DNA of 64,000 bases from Tunicatimonas sp964551335 (GCA_964551335.1 CAZKCO010000013.1:62001-126000); one strand, 5' to 3'; shown: positions 33,542-43,432, numbered from the stretch's first letter. Translations and numbers: made by a program. The notes: generated from the sequence alone by a model not told the origin.

Positions 33542-35284
33542 ATGGCCGAACACCTACTCTCTCTACTGATCTTCACTCCCCTGGCGGTTGCTTTGGTTCT
33601 GCTGTTCGTTCCTCCCGCCCAGCGGTTAATTCATCGTATCGGAATAATTACAGCTACCGGTTTACAGCTAATTATTGCCGGTTTTGTCTACGTACAGTTC
33701 GATGCCAATAGGGTATCCGAAAACACGGTTTCTTCGGCCTACTATAATCTACAACTGGTAGAGCGCTTCGACTGGATTAGCCTGAACCTGGGAAATTTAG
33801 GGCATTTGTCCATTGATTACTTTGTAGCAGTAGACGGTATCAGCCTGCCACTGGTAGTGCTATCTACGCTTATTTTGCTGATTGCTGCTATTTCTTCCTG
33901 GACTATTCAACGGCAGGTGAAAGGCTACGCACTGTTGTTTTTGCTGCTAAGCTCCTCGGTAGTAGGTTGCTTTATCGCATTGGATTTCTTTCTGTTTTAT
34001 CTCTTTTTTGAGTTTATGCTGCTGCCGATGTACTTTCTCATTGGCATCTGGGGCGGCGCTCGCCGGGAGTACGCTTCTATCAAGTTCTTTCTATACACCC
34101 TGGCCGGTTCTATCTTCATTCTCATTGCCATGATCGGCCTCTACCTCAGCGTAATTGATCCGGTAGCTACCGGAGAAACCGCGGGTTTACTGGGTAATCA
34201 CCCCTCGGCTACCGAGATTGCCTACGTGCAGGATCAGCTATACGAAGGGCGCATTGCTGGTCAGGATTTGGTGCGTACGTTTGATATGGTGGCTATGACT
34301 GATATTCATAATTTTTTACCCGATAGCACTTTATCACTGGATGGCACGCAGTGGGGGAATATTCCGCTACGCTGGCTGGCCTTCTGGGCACTCTTGATCG
34401 GTTTTGCGATTAAATTACCGTCGGTGCCGCTGCACACCTGGCTGCCCGATGCTCACGTAGAAGCCCCTACCGCTATTTCGGTGGTATTAGCTGGGTTACT
34501 GCTGAAGATTGGGGGCTACGGTATTTTTCGCACAGCCTACAGCATGTTTCCGGAAGCGGCCCTACAGTTTGCCTGGTGGGTGGGTTTTCTAGGAGTGATC
34601 TCTATTTTATACGGAGCGTTTAATGCTTTAGCCATGCGCGATCTGAAGAAGATGATCGCCTACTCCTCGGTATCCCACATGGGCTTTGTGTTACTCGGGC
34701 TGGCTTCGCTTACGTCAGAGGGCGTCAGCGGCAGTTTGTACCAGATGTTCAGCCACGGACTGATTTCCCCACTGCTGTTCCTGATTGCGGGAGTAATCTA
34801 CGACCGTACCCACGACCGCATGATTGCCCATTACGGGGGACTCACTCAGAAAATGCCCTATTTTACCGTACTGGTCATTATCGGCTTCTTCGCCTCGCTG
34901 GGACTGCCGGGCTTTTCGGGGTTTGTGGCGGAGATACTGACACTGCTGGGAGCCTTTAACTCCGCTACAGTGAACGATCTGCTACCCCGCTGGATGGCAA
35001 TTTTTGCCGCACTGGGACTAATTCTGAGTGCTGGGTATTACCTGTGGACACTGCAACGAATGTTTTTCGGAAAATACTATGTACGGGAAGAAAGCTGGTC
35101 CGATCAGCTACGTGATCTCTCGTGGCGAGAATATATCATGCTGGTTCCGCTGGCGATAGCCACCTTCGTATTCGGCATTGCCCCCAGTTTGTTTCTGGAT
35201 GTGGTGGGTGAGTCGGTGCGGCACTGGGCGGAGTATATGAACGAACAGGGAGTGCAGTATCTGGAACAAATCACTAATCCATAG
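33542..35284 (+). CDS. nuoM: NADH-quinone oxidoreductase subunit M (NuoM)
   Basis: A 580-residue complex I subunit with about 14 membrane segments. The proton-pathway residues are in LFFEFMLLPMYFLIG (Glu) and FAIKLPSVPLHTWLPDAHVEAPTA (Lys and His), and TGxxx is present in GFSGFVAEI. An inserted loop of about 70 residues (ATGETAGLLGN to TLSLDGTQWG) between segments is present, as in many Bacteroidota. NuoN follows 11 bases on. No nuoL or other nuo gene lies upstream. Confidence 0.93.
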   Translation: MAEHLLSLLIFTPLAVALVLLFVPPAQRLIHRIGIITATGLQLIIAGFVYVQFDANRVSENTVSSAYYNLQLVERFDWISLNLGNLGHLSIDYFVAVDGISLPLVVLSTLILLIAAISSWTIQRQVKGYALLFLLLSSSVVGCFIALDFFLFYLFFEFMLLPMYFLIGIWGGARREYASIKFFLYTLAGSIFILIAMIGLYLSVIDPVATGETAGLLGNHPSATEIAYVQDQLYEGRIAGQDLVRTFDMVAMTDIHNFLPDSTLSLDGTQWGNIPLRWLAFWALLIGFAIKLPSVPLHTWLPDAHVEAPTAISVVLAGLLLKIGGYGIFRTAYSMFPEAALQFAWWVGFLGVISILYGAFNALAMRDLKKMIAYSSVSHMGFVLLGLASLTSEGVSGSLYQMFSHGLISPLLFLIAGVIYDRTHDRMIAHYGGLTQKMPYFTVLVIIGFFASLGLPGFSGFVAEILTLLGAFNSATVNDLLPRWMAIFAALGLILSAGYYLWTLQRMFFGKYYVREESWSDQLRDLSWREYIMLVPLAIATFVFGIAPSLFLDVVGESVRHWAEYMNEQGVQYLEQITNP

Positions 35285-35295
35285 GCTGACTTCGC

Positions 35296-36843
35296 ATGGA
35301 TATTACCTCCACACTAGCGAACGACTTACGCGTGATTCTGCGCAGTGCTACCTGGCTGTGGCCGGAGGTAACACTGGCGGTAGGCTTAGTTGTGGTGTTA
35401 CTTGTGGATTTGATTCTGCGGAAAAAGAGAAGTTGGCTATTCGTGGGAATGCTGCTGATAACAGTACTCGTAAGCGGTTACTTTCTGGTTCAGCAGTGGA
35501 ATTTATTGTCAGTAGATGAAACGTTACCCCGCTTTCTGGATACATTAGTACTGGATCGATTCGCAATCTACCTAAAGGGGTTGTTTGGCTTAACCTTATT
35601 CTTTGTCGGTTTAATGAGTATCCGTACCCGTAGCGGTTCTCAGCAGGTAGGTTTTGAACGGCTCGACCGGATTGGCGAATACTACATTATGCTACTAGGC
35701 GTGGCGTTGGGAGCATCGCTGATGGTGAGCACATTGCACCTGTTGACTATTTATCTGGCCATCGAACTGGTCTCACTCAGTTCGTACGTGCTGGCTAATT
35801 TTAATTTTGACCGTAAGAGCGCCGAAGCCAGTATGAAGTACGTACTATACGGTAGTGCGGCTTCCGGGCTGATGCTCTACGGTATGTCACTGCTGTACGG
35901 CCTCACGGGTACGCTATTGTTCACTGATACATCCTTTTTTCAAGGACTAAGCACCGCCTCCCCTATCTTAAGCAGTATCGCCATCGGATTTACACTCTGC
36001 GGCTTTTTGTTCAAGATTTCAGCGGTTCCTTTTCATATCTGGGCGCCCGATATCTACGAAGGCGTGCCTACTCCGATAGCGGCTTTTTTCTCCATCGTAC
36101 CGAAGATTGCCGGGATCGGTTTGCTGGTCAGAGTCGCCCCGCTACTGTTCAGCGCCTCTCCCGAGTTTCCGGGTGAGTGGCTGATTGGGTTTATTGCGAT
36201 GATTACGATGATTGCCGGAAACGTAGCCGCCCTGCATCAAACCAACGCCCAGCGGATGCTGGCTTACTCTTCCATTGCCCACTCCGGATTCCTGCTGGTG
36301 GGCATACTGGTGGCTAATAACTGGGGCACCTACAGTATTATTTTCTACGCCACGGTCTACCTGGCGATGAATTTAGCCGCATTCTGGCTCATAAAACTGT
36401 TTGAAGAGCACACCGGCTCCCGCAATATTCCCGACTACCGGGGGCTGGGGTTGCGCTTACCACTGCTAGGGGTGGCGATGTTACTGGTGATGGCGGCCCT
36501 TACGGGACTACCGCCTACTTCCGGGTTCACCGCCAAGCTATTCATTTTTTCTGCCTTGTGGGATCATTATCAGCAAACCCAGGAGCCCCAATTGCTGTTA
36601 ATATTAGTAGTAGGCCTCTTCAATACGGTGATTGCTTTGTTTTACTATCTGAAAATTCCGTACTACCTGTTCTTTAAAAACACCTCTGAGACCAGCGAAT
36701 CGCCGGTTTTGCCTAGCCCAAATTATTCTTCACAATTTTTAGGAAAATTTGGGACGATTTTGCTAATCATTCCGTTACTCGTATTGTTTTTTAAAGCAGA
36801 TTGGTTGCTGGCTATTATTAATAAAATAATCAGCGTACTTTAG
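35296..36843 (+). CDS. nuoN: NADH-quinone oxidoreductase subunit N (NuoN)
   Basis: A 515-residue complex I membrane subunit with about 14 segments. TIYLAIELVSLSSYVLANF has the conserved Glu of the proton channel; FLFKISAVPFHIWAPDIYEGVPTPI and FFSIVPKIAGI are NuoN signatures with the conserved Lys. YRGLGLRLPLLG and AMAALTGLPPTSGFTAKL-like AALTGLPPTSGFTAKLFIF match. Coupled to nuoM. The pair stands apart from the other eleven-plus nuo genes, which must be elsewhere. Confidence 0.93.
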   Translation: MDITSTLANDLRVILRSATWLWPEVTLAVGLVVVLLVDLILRKKRSWLFVGMLLITVLVSGYFLVQQWNLLSVDETLPRFLDTLVLDRFAIYLKGLFGLTLFFVGLMSIRTRSGSQQVGFERLDRIGEYYIMLLGVALGASLMVSTLHLLTIYLAIELVSLSSYVLANFNFDRKSAEASMKYVLYGSAASGLMLYGMSLLYGLTGTLLFTDTSFFQGLSTASPILSSIAIGFTLCGFLFKISAVPFHIWAPDIYEGVPTPIAAFFSIVPKIAGIGLLVRVAPLLFSASPEFPGEWLIGFIAMITMIAGNVAALHQTNAQRMLAYSSIAHSGFLLVGILVANNWGTYSIIFYATVYLAMNLAAFWLIKLFEEHTGSRNIPDYRGLGLRLPLLGVAMLLVMAALTGLPPTSGFTAKLFIFSALWDHYQQTQEPQLLLILVVGLFNTVIALFYYLKIPYYLFFKNTSETSESPVLPSPNYSSQFLGKFGTILLIIPLLVLFFKADWLLAIINKIISVL

Positions 36844-36867
36844 TACTAAATATTAGTCCATACCTCT

Positions 36868-38769
36868 ATGAGCGAATCTATCAAACACGAATGCGGCATC
36901 GCCATGATCCGCCTCCGCAAACCTCTCCAGTACTATATTGACAAGTACGGAACCCCGCTGTACGCCGTCAATAAGCTGTATTTGCTGATGGAAAAGCAGC
37001 ACAACCGAGGACAGGATGGTGTAGGCGTGGCTAATATTAAGATCAACACTTCTCCCGGCTCACGCTATATCAGCCGCTATCGCTCGGTATCAGACCGACC
37101 TATCTCGGACGTATTCAAAAAGATCAATAAGAAGTACAAGAAGGTTCGGCAGGCCTGGGGCACCGAGCGCCTACTGGATGCTAAGTGGCTACAGGATAAT
37201 GTAGCCTTCACCGGGGAGGTTTGGCTAGGGCACTTGCGCTACGGCACCCACGGAAAAAATTCTATTGAATACTGCCACCCCATGCTGCGGCAAAACAACT
37301 GGCGTAGCCGTAACCTGGTGATGGCCGGTAACTTTAACATGACCAACGTAGACGAACTGTTCGATATTCTGGTCAGTTTGGGGCAGCATCCGAAGGAGAA
37401 AGCCGATACTATTACGGTGATGGAGAAGATCGGTCATTTTCTGGACCAGGAAAATCAGGACTTGTTCGATCAGTTCAAGTTTACTCATACTAACCAGCAG
37501 ATCACCGAGATTATTGAAGATAACATCAATTTACAGCGCGTACTACAACGCTCCTGCAAAGACTTTGACGGCGGCTACGCCATGGCCGGTCTCATCGGCA
37601 GCGGTTCTTCCTTCGTAGCGCGCGACCCGGCCGGTATTCGTCCGGCCTACTACTACGCCGACGATGAAGTAGTGGTTATCGCTTCGGAAAAGCCGCCGAT
37701 TAAAACGGCCTTTAATGTGCCCTATGACGAAATCAGGGAGATTCAGCCGGGCCATGCCCTGATTATTGATAAAGCGGGTAACTACGGCGAAAAACAGTTT
37801 ATTGATACACTGGAAAAGCGCTCGTGTAGCTTTGAGCGCATTTATTTTTCTCGAGCCTCAGACCCTAACATTTACAGCGAGCGTAAAGATCTGGGCAAGC
37901 TGCTCATTCCGCAGGTGCTGGAATCTATTGACTACGATTTGCAGAACACTGTCTTTTCCTACATTCCTAACAGCGCCGAAACTGCTTTTCTCGGGATGCT
38001 GGAGGGACTGGAAGACCACCTGAGCAACGAGCGTATTCAGGCAATCAGCAAACAATCAGAAGGGGGCAAAGTGGATGAGAAATACCTTCATAAGCTTCTC
38101 TCATTCCGCCCGCGGGTAGAAAAACTGGTAGTGAAAGATGCCAAGCTACGAACTTTTATTACTGATGATGACCATCGGAATGAACTGGTAGCGCACGTAT
38201 ACGATACTACCTACGAGGTGATCCGCAAGGATGTAGACAATATTGTGGTTATTGACGACTCTATTGTACGGGGTACTACGCTAGAAAAGAGTATTCTTCG
38301 GATGCTAAATCGCCTCAACCCTAAGAAAATTGTCATCGTTTCATCCGCCCCCCAAATTCGCTTCCCCGATTGCTACGGCATCGATATGTCTAAAATGAAT
38401 GAATTTGTCGCGTTCCGGGCGGTACTACAGCTACTGAAAAACAGCGGACTGGATAACCTGATTGACGAAGTCTACGATCTTTGTGTGGCCGAAGGGCAGA
38501 AGAAGGGTGCCCCCAACTTTGTGAAGCGGTTATACGAGCCTTTCGATTATAAGCAGGTATCCGACATGATTGCCGAAATCACTCGTCCGGCTGACCTCAC
38601 CTGCGACTACGATGTAGTATACCAAACGGTAGAGAATCTCCATAAGGCCTGCCCTGATCACGAAGGTGATTGGTACTTTACCGGCGATTATCCTACGCTG
38701 GGTGGTAACCTGGTGGTGAATAAATCCTTCATCAACTTCATGGAAGGCAAAACCGTGCGGGCTTATTGA
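36868..38769 (+). CDS. PurF-like amidophosphoribosyltransferase (class II glutamine amidotransferase)
   Basis: A 633-residue two-domain enzyme. The N-terminal nucleophile Cys is Cys9 (HECGIAM), so an eight-residue leader must be removed. GHLRYGTHGKNS and LVMAGNFNMTN fit the amidotransferase part; the C-terminal part has the PRPP-binding motif VVIDDSIVRGTT and KKIVIVSSAPQIRFPDCYG. PurF makes phosphoribosylamine, the first step of purines. At 633 residues it is longer than E. coli PurF (505), with inserts such as TITVMEKIGHFL. Bacteroidota often have both this long form and a normal PurF, so a paralogous role is possible. Confidence 0.85.
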   Translation: MSESIKHECGIAMIRLRKPLQYYIDKYGTPLYAVNKLYLLMEKQHNRGQDGVGVANIKINTSPGSRYISRYRSVSDRPISDVFKKINKKYKKVRQAWGTERLLDAKWLQDNVAFTGEVWLGHLRYGTHGKNSIEYCHPMLRQNNWRSRNLVMAGNFNMTNVDELFDILVSLGQHPKEKADTITVMEKIGHFLDQENQDLFDQFKFTHTNQQITEIIEDNINLQRVLQRSCKDFDGGYAMAGLIGSGSSFVARDPAGIRPAYYYADDEVVVIASEKPPIKTAFNVPYDEIREIQPGHALIIDKAGNYGEKQFIDTLEKRSCSFERIYFSRASDPNIYSERKDLGKLLIPQVLESIDYDLQNTVFSYIPNSAETAFLGMLEGLEDHLSNERIQAISKQSEGGKVDEKYLHKLLSFRPRVEKLVVKDAKLRTFITDDDHRNELVAHVYDTTYEVIRKDVDNIVVIDDSIVRGTTLEKSILRMLNRLNPKKIVIVSSAPQIRFPDCYGIDMSKMNEFVAFRAVLQLLKNSGLDNLIDEVYDLCVAEGQKKGAPNFVKRLYEPFDYKQVSDMIAEITRPADLTCDYDVVYQTVENLHKACPDHEGDWYFTGDYPTLGGNLVVNKSFINFMEGKTVRAY

Positions 38770-38790
38770 TTTTTCCGGAGCTCAGGTCAT

Positions 38791-38820
38791 AAAAAAAGCC
38801 CAGAATTTACTATTCCGGGC
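38791..38820 (-). terminator. Intrinsic terminator, minus strand
   Basis: On the minus strand GCCCGGAATAG and CTGGGC-type arms (38798-38820) form a hairpin with a run of seven T, seen as AAAAAAA at 38791-38797 on the plus strand. It ends the GMC/subunit-3 operon and may also stop the purF-like gene from the other side. Confidence 0.85.
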
Positions 38821-38852
38821 ATTGGTTAAGAATAAATGATTGACTAAAGTAA

Positions 38853-39557
38853 TCAGGTAAGTAGGTTACCGTCTTCGTCCCATTCGGCCATTACGTCGCG
38901 GTTTTCCTGGTTGATGCATTTGGCTAGCCATTCTTCGTCGTAAGATAAGCCGTGCTCCTGCAGAATGTCTTCGGGCACGCCGTCCCACACGTTGGGGCGG
39001 TTGCCCTGGTAGCCTAGCTCCTCAATGCCCATTTTGGACGTATAGTAGCCGGTAAGGGTAAGGTTACGCATCCGGTCGAAGAATTCTACCCCCTGGGCCA
39101 CTTCGGGCGTAGCCTTTTCCGGATAGGCAATCTCATCTAACAATGCTGTTTGCTGGGCTTCGGAGCACTCCGCAAATACGTTACCGAACTTCTTACTAGC
39201 CCGGTGATTGAGCCACATCATACCGCCCCGCAGAGGCACCTGATAGGTTGGAATATCCTTGACGATGAACGCGATAAACTCGTGTACTCCGGCATCGGTA
39301 GCCGAACCAAAATCCGCGTTAGCGGGTAAAATCAGATCACAAAGCGTAGCGATAGTATCAACCTCCGCTTCCGTAAAGAACTCTGCTTCCATCAGCATCT
39401 TGTCGCGCAGCTTCTCGGCTTCGGTACGGCCGTAGCCATCGGTTGCTGCAGGGGTTACGGTCTTCTCGGCGGTTTCTTCGGGAGCGCAACCGCTCATGAC
39501 TAAGCCGCCGGTTAAGGAACCCAGCAGCATGGTTTTCATGGATTCTCTTCTGTCCAT
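38853..39557 (-). CDS. Gluconate 2-dehydrogenase subunit 3-like protein
   Basis: About 234 residues from the ATG at 39557, which lies one base after the GMC gene's stop; an upstream ATG (39668) would overlap it. MDRRESMKTMLLGSLTGGLVMSGC is an Arg-Arg signal with a lipobox, so the protein is exported and lipid-anchored. The body matches the gluconate 2-dehydrogenase small subunit (ATLCDLILPAN, DAGVHEFIAFIVKDIPTYQVPLRGGM). This subunit helps export and support a GMC dehydrogenase, as in FAD-dependent glucose and gluconate dehydrogenases. Confidence 0.88.
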   Translation of the reverse strand: MDRRESMKTMLLGSLTGGLVMSGCAPEETAEKTVTPAATDGYGRTEAEKLRDKMLMEAEFFTEAEVDTIATLCDLILPANADFGSATDAGVHEFIAFIVKDIPTYQVPLRGGMMWLNHRASKKFGNVFAECSEAQQTALLDEIAYPEKATPEVAQGVEFFDRMRNLTLTGYYTSKMGIEELGYQGNRPNVWDGVPEDILQEHGLSYDEEWLAKCINQENRDVMAEWDEDGNLLT

Positions 39558-39558
39558 C

Positions 39559-41277
39559 TTAAATATTTTGTTTTTTGAGTTGATCAATAATGTAGTCCGA
39601 CGTTTTCCAGGAAAGCGCCAGAATCGTCCAAGTTGGATTTTTATCCGCCTGCGATACAAACGGACCACCGTCCACTACAAACACATTATCTGCTTCGTGC
39701 AACTGCTGGTTTCGGTTCACTACCGAAGTTTTAGGATCGTCGCCCATGCGGGTAGTACCCACTTCGTGAATAATCCGGCCTGGTGCTGCCAAACCGTAGT
39801 CCTGCTCTTTGCCCGGAACTTCGCCCAGCGGCGTAGCACCCATCGCGTCAAAGATTTCTTCAAACGTTTCATGCATATGCTTAGCCTGAAGCCGCTCATG
39901 ATCCGTCCAATTGTAGTTAAACCTCAGTACCGGAATCCCCCATTCGTCCACTACATTGGGATCAATCTCGCAGTAGTTATCTTTCTGGGCTACGCTCTCA
40001 CCCCGGCCCGATACGCCCATCACCGCTCCGTAAAAACGCTTCACATCATCGCGTAGCTTGTTGCCGTAGCCGCCTACTTGTTCACCCACAAACTTATTCA
40101 TCTCCGATGCTCCGAAGCCAAAGCCGTAGGAAGGCATACTCATACCGCCCCATACCTCAATGTGGTAGCCCCGCGGAAAATCTAACTGCTTGTTATCCAG
40201 CCACCAGGGACTGTACACGTGCATTCCTCCCACTCCATCTTCGTTGTAAGTCACCTTGCGGTTCATCAGCTCCGGTACAAAAGCCGACCGGCTGCTTCCG
40301 GTTGAATCGTGCAGGTACTTACCCACTATATCCGAACCGTTGCCTAGTCCGTTAGGATGCTGGCTGCTTTTAGAGTTCAGTAAGATTCGGGCCGAGCTAC
40401 AGGCTGAGGCAGCTAAAATTACCGTTTTTCCTTTAAGTTGATATTCCTGCCGGTCTTCTTTATTCACGTAGGATACTCCGGTAGCTCTTCCTTCACTATC
40501 TGTGGTAACCTCCCGCACAATGGAATTGACGAACAGATCGGCATTACCGGTTTTCTGAGCCGGAAATACAAGTGCGGTGCTGGACGAAAAGTCAGCTTTA
40601 GCCGAACAGGCCCGGGAACACTGTCGGCAGTAAAAGCAGATACCCCGATCCTGATTGACCCGTTTAGTGAGGATAGACAATCGGGAAGGAATCACGGTTA
40701 CTCCGGCCTTACGGGCGGCATTGATGTAGTACAGTTCGTGCAAACGGGGCTTAGGCACCGGTAGAAAGTAGCCATCCGGTTCGTTATCCAGATTTTCTTT
40801 ACTGCCGAATACGCCAATGAGCTTGTCTACTTTGTCGTAGTAAGGCTTTACATCATCGTAGCCGATGGGCCAGTTATCACCCAAGCCGTCAATATCTTTT
40901 CGTTTGAAATCTTTAGGTCCGAAGCGCAGCGAAATACGCCCCCAGTGGTTGGTGCGTCCGCCCAGCATATGGGAGCGGAACCAATCGAACTCAGTACCTT
41001 CAGCGCGAGTGTAGGGCTCGCCATCAATTTCCCAGCCACCGTAAGCAGCGTCAAAATCGCCAAAGGCTCGGGTAGTACTGGCTCCCCGCCGAGGCGATTC
41101 ATACGGCCACTTGAGTTGGGTCATCTGCTCGGCATTGGTGGGGTCGAAAAACGGACCCGCTTCCACGATGGCCACCGAAAGCCCGGACTCGGCCAGCACT
41201 TTAGCGGCCATGCCACCGCCCGCACCGGAGCCTACTATGATAGCATCGTAGACTTTAGAAGATTCAATAATATACAT
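39559..41277 (-). CDS. GMC-family oxidoreductase with Fe-S-like cysteine cluster
   Basis: A 572-residue FAD enzyme. DAIIVGSGAGGGMAAKVLAE (residues 11-30) is the dinucleotide-binding motif; NHWGRISLRFG and the C-terminal GTTRMGDDP and NPTWTILAL fit GMC_oxred_C with its His/Asn. Cys214, 217, 220 and 224 (CFYCRQCSRAC, CX2CX2CX3C) could bind an Fe-S cluster like the 3Fe-4S site of bacterial FAD-glucose dehydrogenase, passing electrons to a cytochrome. No cytochrome gene is adjacent. It has no signal of its own; export could be with its Arg-Arg-signal partner. The substrate is unknown. Confidence 0.88.
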   Translation of the reverse strand: MYIIESSKVYDAIIVGSGAGGGMAAKVLAESGLSVAIVEAGPFFDPTNAEQMTQLKWPYESPRRGASTTRAFGDFDAAYGGWEIDGEPYTRAEGTEFDWFRSHMLGGRTNHWGRISLRFGPKDFKRKDIDGLGDNWPIGYDDVKPYYDKVDKLIGVFGSKENLDNEPDGYFLPVPKPRLHELYYINAARKAGVTVIPSRLSILTKRVNQDRGICFYCRQCSRACSAKADFSSSTALVFPAQKTGNADLFVNSIVREVTTDSEGRATGVSYVNKEDRQEYQLKGKTVILAASACSSARILLNSKSSQHPNGLGNGSDIVGKYLHDSTGSSRSAFVPELMNRKVTYNEDGVGGMHVYSPWWLDNKQLDFPRGYHIEVWGGMSMPSYGFGFGASEMNKFVGEQVGGYGNKLRDDVKRFYGAVMGVSGRGESVAQKDNYCEIDPNVVDEWGIPVLRFNYNWTDHERLQAKHMHETFEEIFDAMGATPLGEVPGKEQDYGLAAPGRIIHEVGTTRMGDDPKTSVVNRNQQLHEADNVFVVDGGPFVSQADKNPTWTILALSWKTSDYIIDQLKKQNI

Positions 41278-41466
41278 GAAAGGGTTTTATGTTAGGTAAT
41301 TACGAATAACAACTCTGATAACGAGGGATGTATCTGGTTAGTGCCTCTCAATTTCTGACGAAAAACGGGATAAACCAAATTCGCCGGTGATTTTACTAAA
41401 CGGAATTACCGGGTTGCCATAATTTTTATAATTTCGCCGATCATTAACCAATAAATTGACAGACCT

Positions 41467-41904
41467 ATGAAAACTGCCGAGATTGTCACTGAGAAAGGCA
41501 CCATGAAAGTAGAGTTCTTCGAGGAGGACGCTCCCAATACCGTAGATAACTTTGTAAAACTATCCAAAGATGGGTTCTACGACGGACTAACTTTTCACCG
41601 CGTTATCCCGAATTTTGTGATTCAGGGTGGTTGCCCCAATGGAACCGGAGCCGGAGGCCCAGGCTATACTATCGATTGCGAACTGGACGGCGATAATCAG
41701 TACCACGATCGGGGAGTGCTCTCGATGGCCCACGCGGGGCGTAATACTGGGGGCAGCCAATTCTTTATCTGCCACAGCCGGGATAATACCGCCCACCTGG
41801 ATCGTAACCACACTGTATTTGGCAAGGTAGTGGAAGGACTGGATGTAATTGACGATATCCGGCAGGGCGATAAAATTGAGAAGATCACAGTAAGCGAAGA
41901 GTAA
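41467..41904 (+). CDS. ppiB: Peptidyl-prolyl cis-trans isomerase, cyclophilin type
   Basis: A 145-residue cyclophilin. FHRVIPNFVIQGGCPNGTG has the active-site Arg (FHRVI) and QGG, and GGSQFFICHS with LDRNHTVFGKV complete the site. No signal peptide, so cytosolic (PpiB-like). It speeds proline isomerisation during folding. Standard length for the short bacterial form. Confidence 0.92.
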   Translation: MKTAEIVTEKGTMKVEFFEEDAPNTVDNFVKLSKDGFYDGLTFHRVIPNFVIQGGCPNGTGAGGPGYTIDCELDGDNQYHDRGVLSMAHAGRNTGGSQFFICHSRDNTAHLDRNHTVFGKVVEGLDVIDDIRQGDKIEKITVSEE

Positions 41905-42030
41905 CTTTTAGTTTGTCACTTCTGGCACTTGTTCGTAAATAAGTTTTTTTAACTGTGGTAGCTACGGTAACCTTTCCGGACACATCGGGTTGTATTGCCG
42001 TACACTATTTTTACAACTGTTCAATTTTTT

Positions 42031-42822
42031 ATGATGGACGCAAACCACAAAACGGCTTTAGTGACCGGAGCCAGTAGCGGATTCGGACGCGAAATAGCCA
42101 AACTTTTTGCTCACGACGGATACCAGCTTATTCTCGTGGCCCGCCGCGAAAATGAACTCCAAGAACTAGCCGATCACTTAACGGCTGAATTTTCCGGATC
42201 AGCTCCCGTAGTGATTTCTATAGATTTATCTCAACCCAACGCCGCTCAGGAGCTTTACGATGCGGTGCAGCAACGCGGCCTTACGATAGATGCTTTGGTA
42301 AACGATGCCGGTTTTGGTGAACACGGTAAGTTCGTAGATACTGATATATCCAAAGAAGTAGCGATGATCAACCTGAATGTCACCTCTCTGGTGGTGTTGA
42401 CCAAGCTTTTTGTGCGCGATATGGTTCGCCGAGGCGAAGGCCGAATTCTGCAATTAGCTTCTACTGTTTCATTTATGCCGGTGCCCAAACTATCGGTTTA
42501 CGCGGCTACCAAAGCATTCGTGCTCTCATTTTCCGAAGCAGTTTCTTACGAACTAAAGGATACCGGAGTAACCATGACCGCTCTATGCCCCGGTGCTTCG
42601 GATACAGAGTTCTTCATTCGGGCCAATGCGGAAGATGCTAACGTAACTGATACTCCTCTATCTGATCCTGCCGAAGTAGCCAAAGATGGTTACGAAGCCA
42701 TGATGAAGGGCGAGATGCGGGTTATTTCGGGGGCTATGAACAAAGTGCAAGCGTATTTTTCCAATATTATTCCGGACAAACTGCTAAACGCTGGTATGAG
42801 TAAGCTAATGGAGAAACAATAA
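42031..42822 (+). CDS. Short-chain dehydrogenase/reductase (SDR)
   Basis: About 263 residues from ATG 42031 (another ATG follows at 42034); the frame is open from a TTG at 41995, but the ATG matches the family. TGASSGFGREIAK is the NAD(P)-binding motif and YAATK with the upstream Ser in STVSFMPVPKLS is the catalytic Ser-Tyr-Lys set; NDAGFG replaces NNAG. LALCPGASDTEF fits the substrate loop. Members of this branch reduce carbonyls; substrate unknown. Confidence 0.9.
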   Translation: MMDANHKTALVTGASSGFGREIAKLFAHDGYQLILVARRENELQELADHLTAEFSGSAPVVISIDLSQPNAAQELYDAVQQRGLTIDALVNDAGFGEHGKFVDTDISKEVAMINLNVTSLVVLTKLFVRDMVRRGEGRILQLASTVSFMPVPKLSVYAATKAFVLSFSEAVSYELKDTGVTMTALCPGASDTEFFIRANAEDANVTDTPLSDPAEVAKDGYEAMMKGEMRVISGAMNKVQAYFSNIIPDKLLNAGMSKLMEKQ

Positions 42823-42829
42823 GCTGAGA

Positions 42830-42862
42830 ATTGAACTTTAGCTTCGCTAGCTAAAGTTCAAT
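42830..42862 (+). terminator. Hairpin after SDR gene
   Basis: ATTGAACTTTAGC at 42830-42842 pairs perfectly with GCTAAAGTTCAAT at 42850-42862 around a seven-base loop. No T-run follows, so it is a stable stem but an uncertain terminator. Confidence 0.5.
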
Positions 42863-43002
42863 TATTAGACACCACTGCTTTTTAGCATTTATTTGCAGAA
42901 TCCTTACCCTACTAAGGTTTCCAAGATTTCCCGTCATTTTTAGCGTATTTCTGTCAGGCTATTTGCTCAGAATCAGACATTATCATTTTACTGAGCAAAC
43001 CT

Positions 43003-43419
43003 ATGATCTGCTATCAAAACCAGTACGTTACTATTGAAGTTAATACCGAATTACAAGCGTTAGTGCAAACCTGGCGAGGCTTCGCCAAAGGTGAACAATA
43101 CCGGGAGGCTTGGAATAAATCGCTAAATATTGCCCAGGAACATCAGCTTACGCACTGGCTAATTGACCAAACCAGCTTGAAAGGGGTGGATTGTCAGGAC
43201 TGGGAGTGGGTGAACGAAAACTGGAAACCTCGTTTTGAACAGCAGATTTCCGAAAGCTCTACCGCGTTTGTGTTAGCCAACAATATTTTTGATGAGATCG
43301 CGGGAAAGATTGTTTCTCGCAAAACCAACGGTACGACGAAAAAATCAGCTACTGGCTACTTCGCCGATAAACAGCGGGCCGAAAAGTGGCTACAATCGCT
43401 CGTTCAGACGGTAGCTTAG
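43003..43419 (+). CDS. Hypothetical protein, 138 residues
   Basis: No family recognised. It begins MICYQNQYVTIEVNTELQAL and includes THWLIDQTSLKGVDCQDWEWVNENW and AFVLANNIFDEIAGK, an alternating strand-helix pattern that looks like the STAS/SpoIIAA-like fold of many short Bacteroidota proteins, but I see no phosphorylation site to prove it. No signal peptide. It runs towards the inverted repeat and IS110 insertion that follow by 13 bases. Confidence 0.6.
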   Translation: MICYQNQYVTIEVNTELQALVQTWRGFAKGEQYREAWNKSLNIAQEHQLTHWLIDQTSLKGVDCQDWEWVNENWKPRFEQQISESSTAFVLANNIFDEIAGKIVSRKTNGTTKKSATGYFADKQRAEKWLQSLVQTVA

Positions 43420-43432
43420 TAGTTTTTATTAG

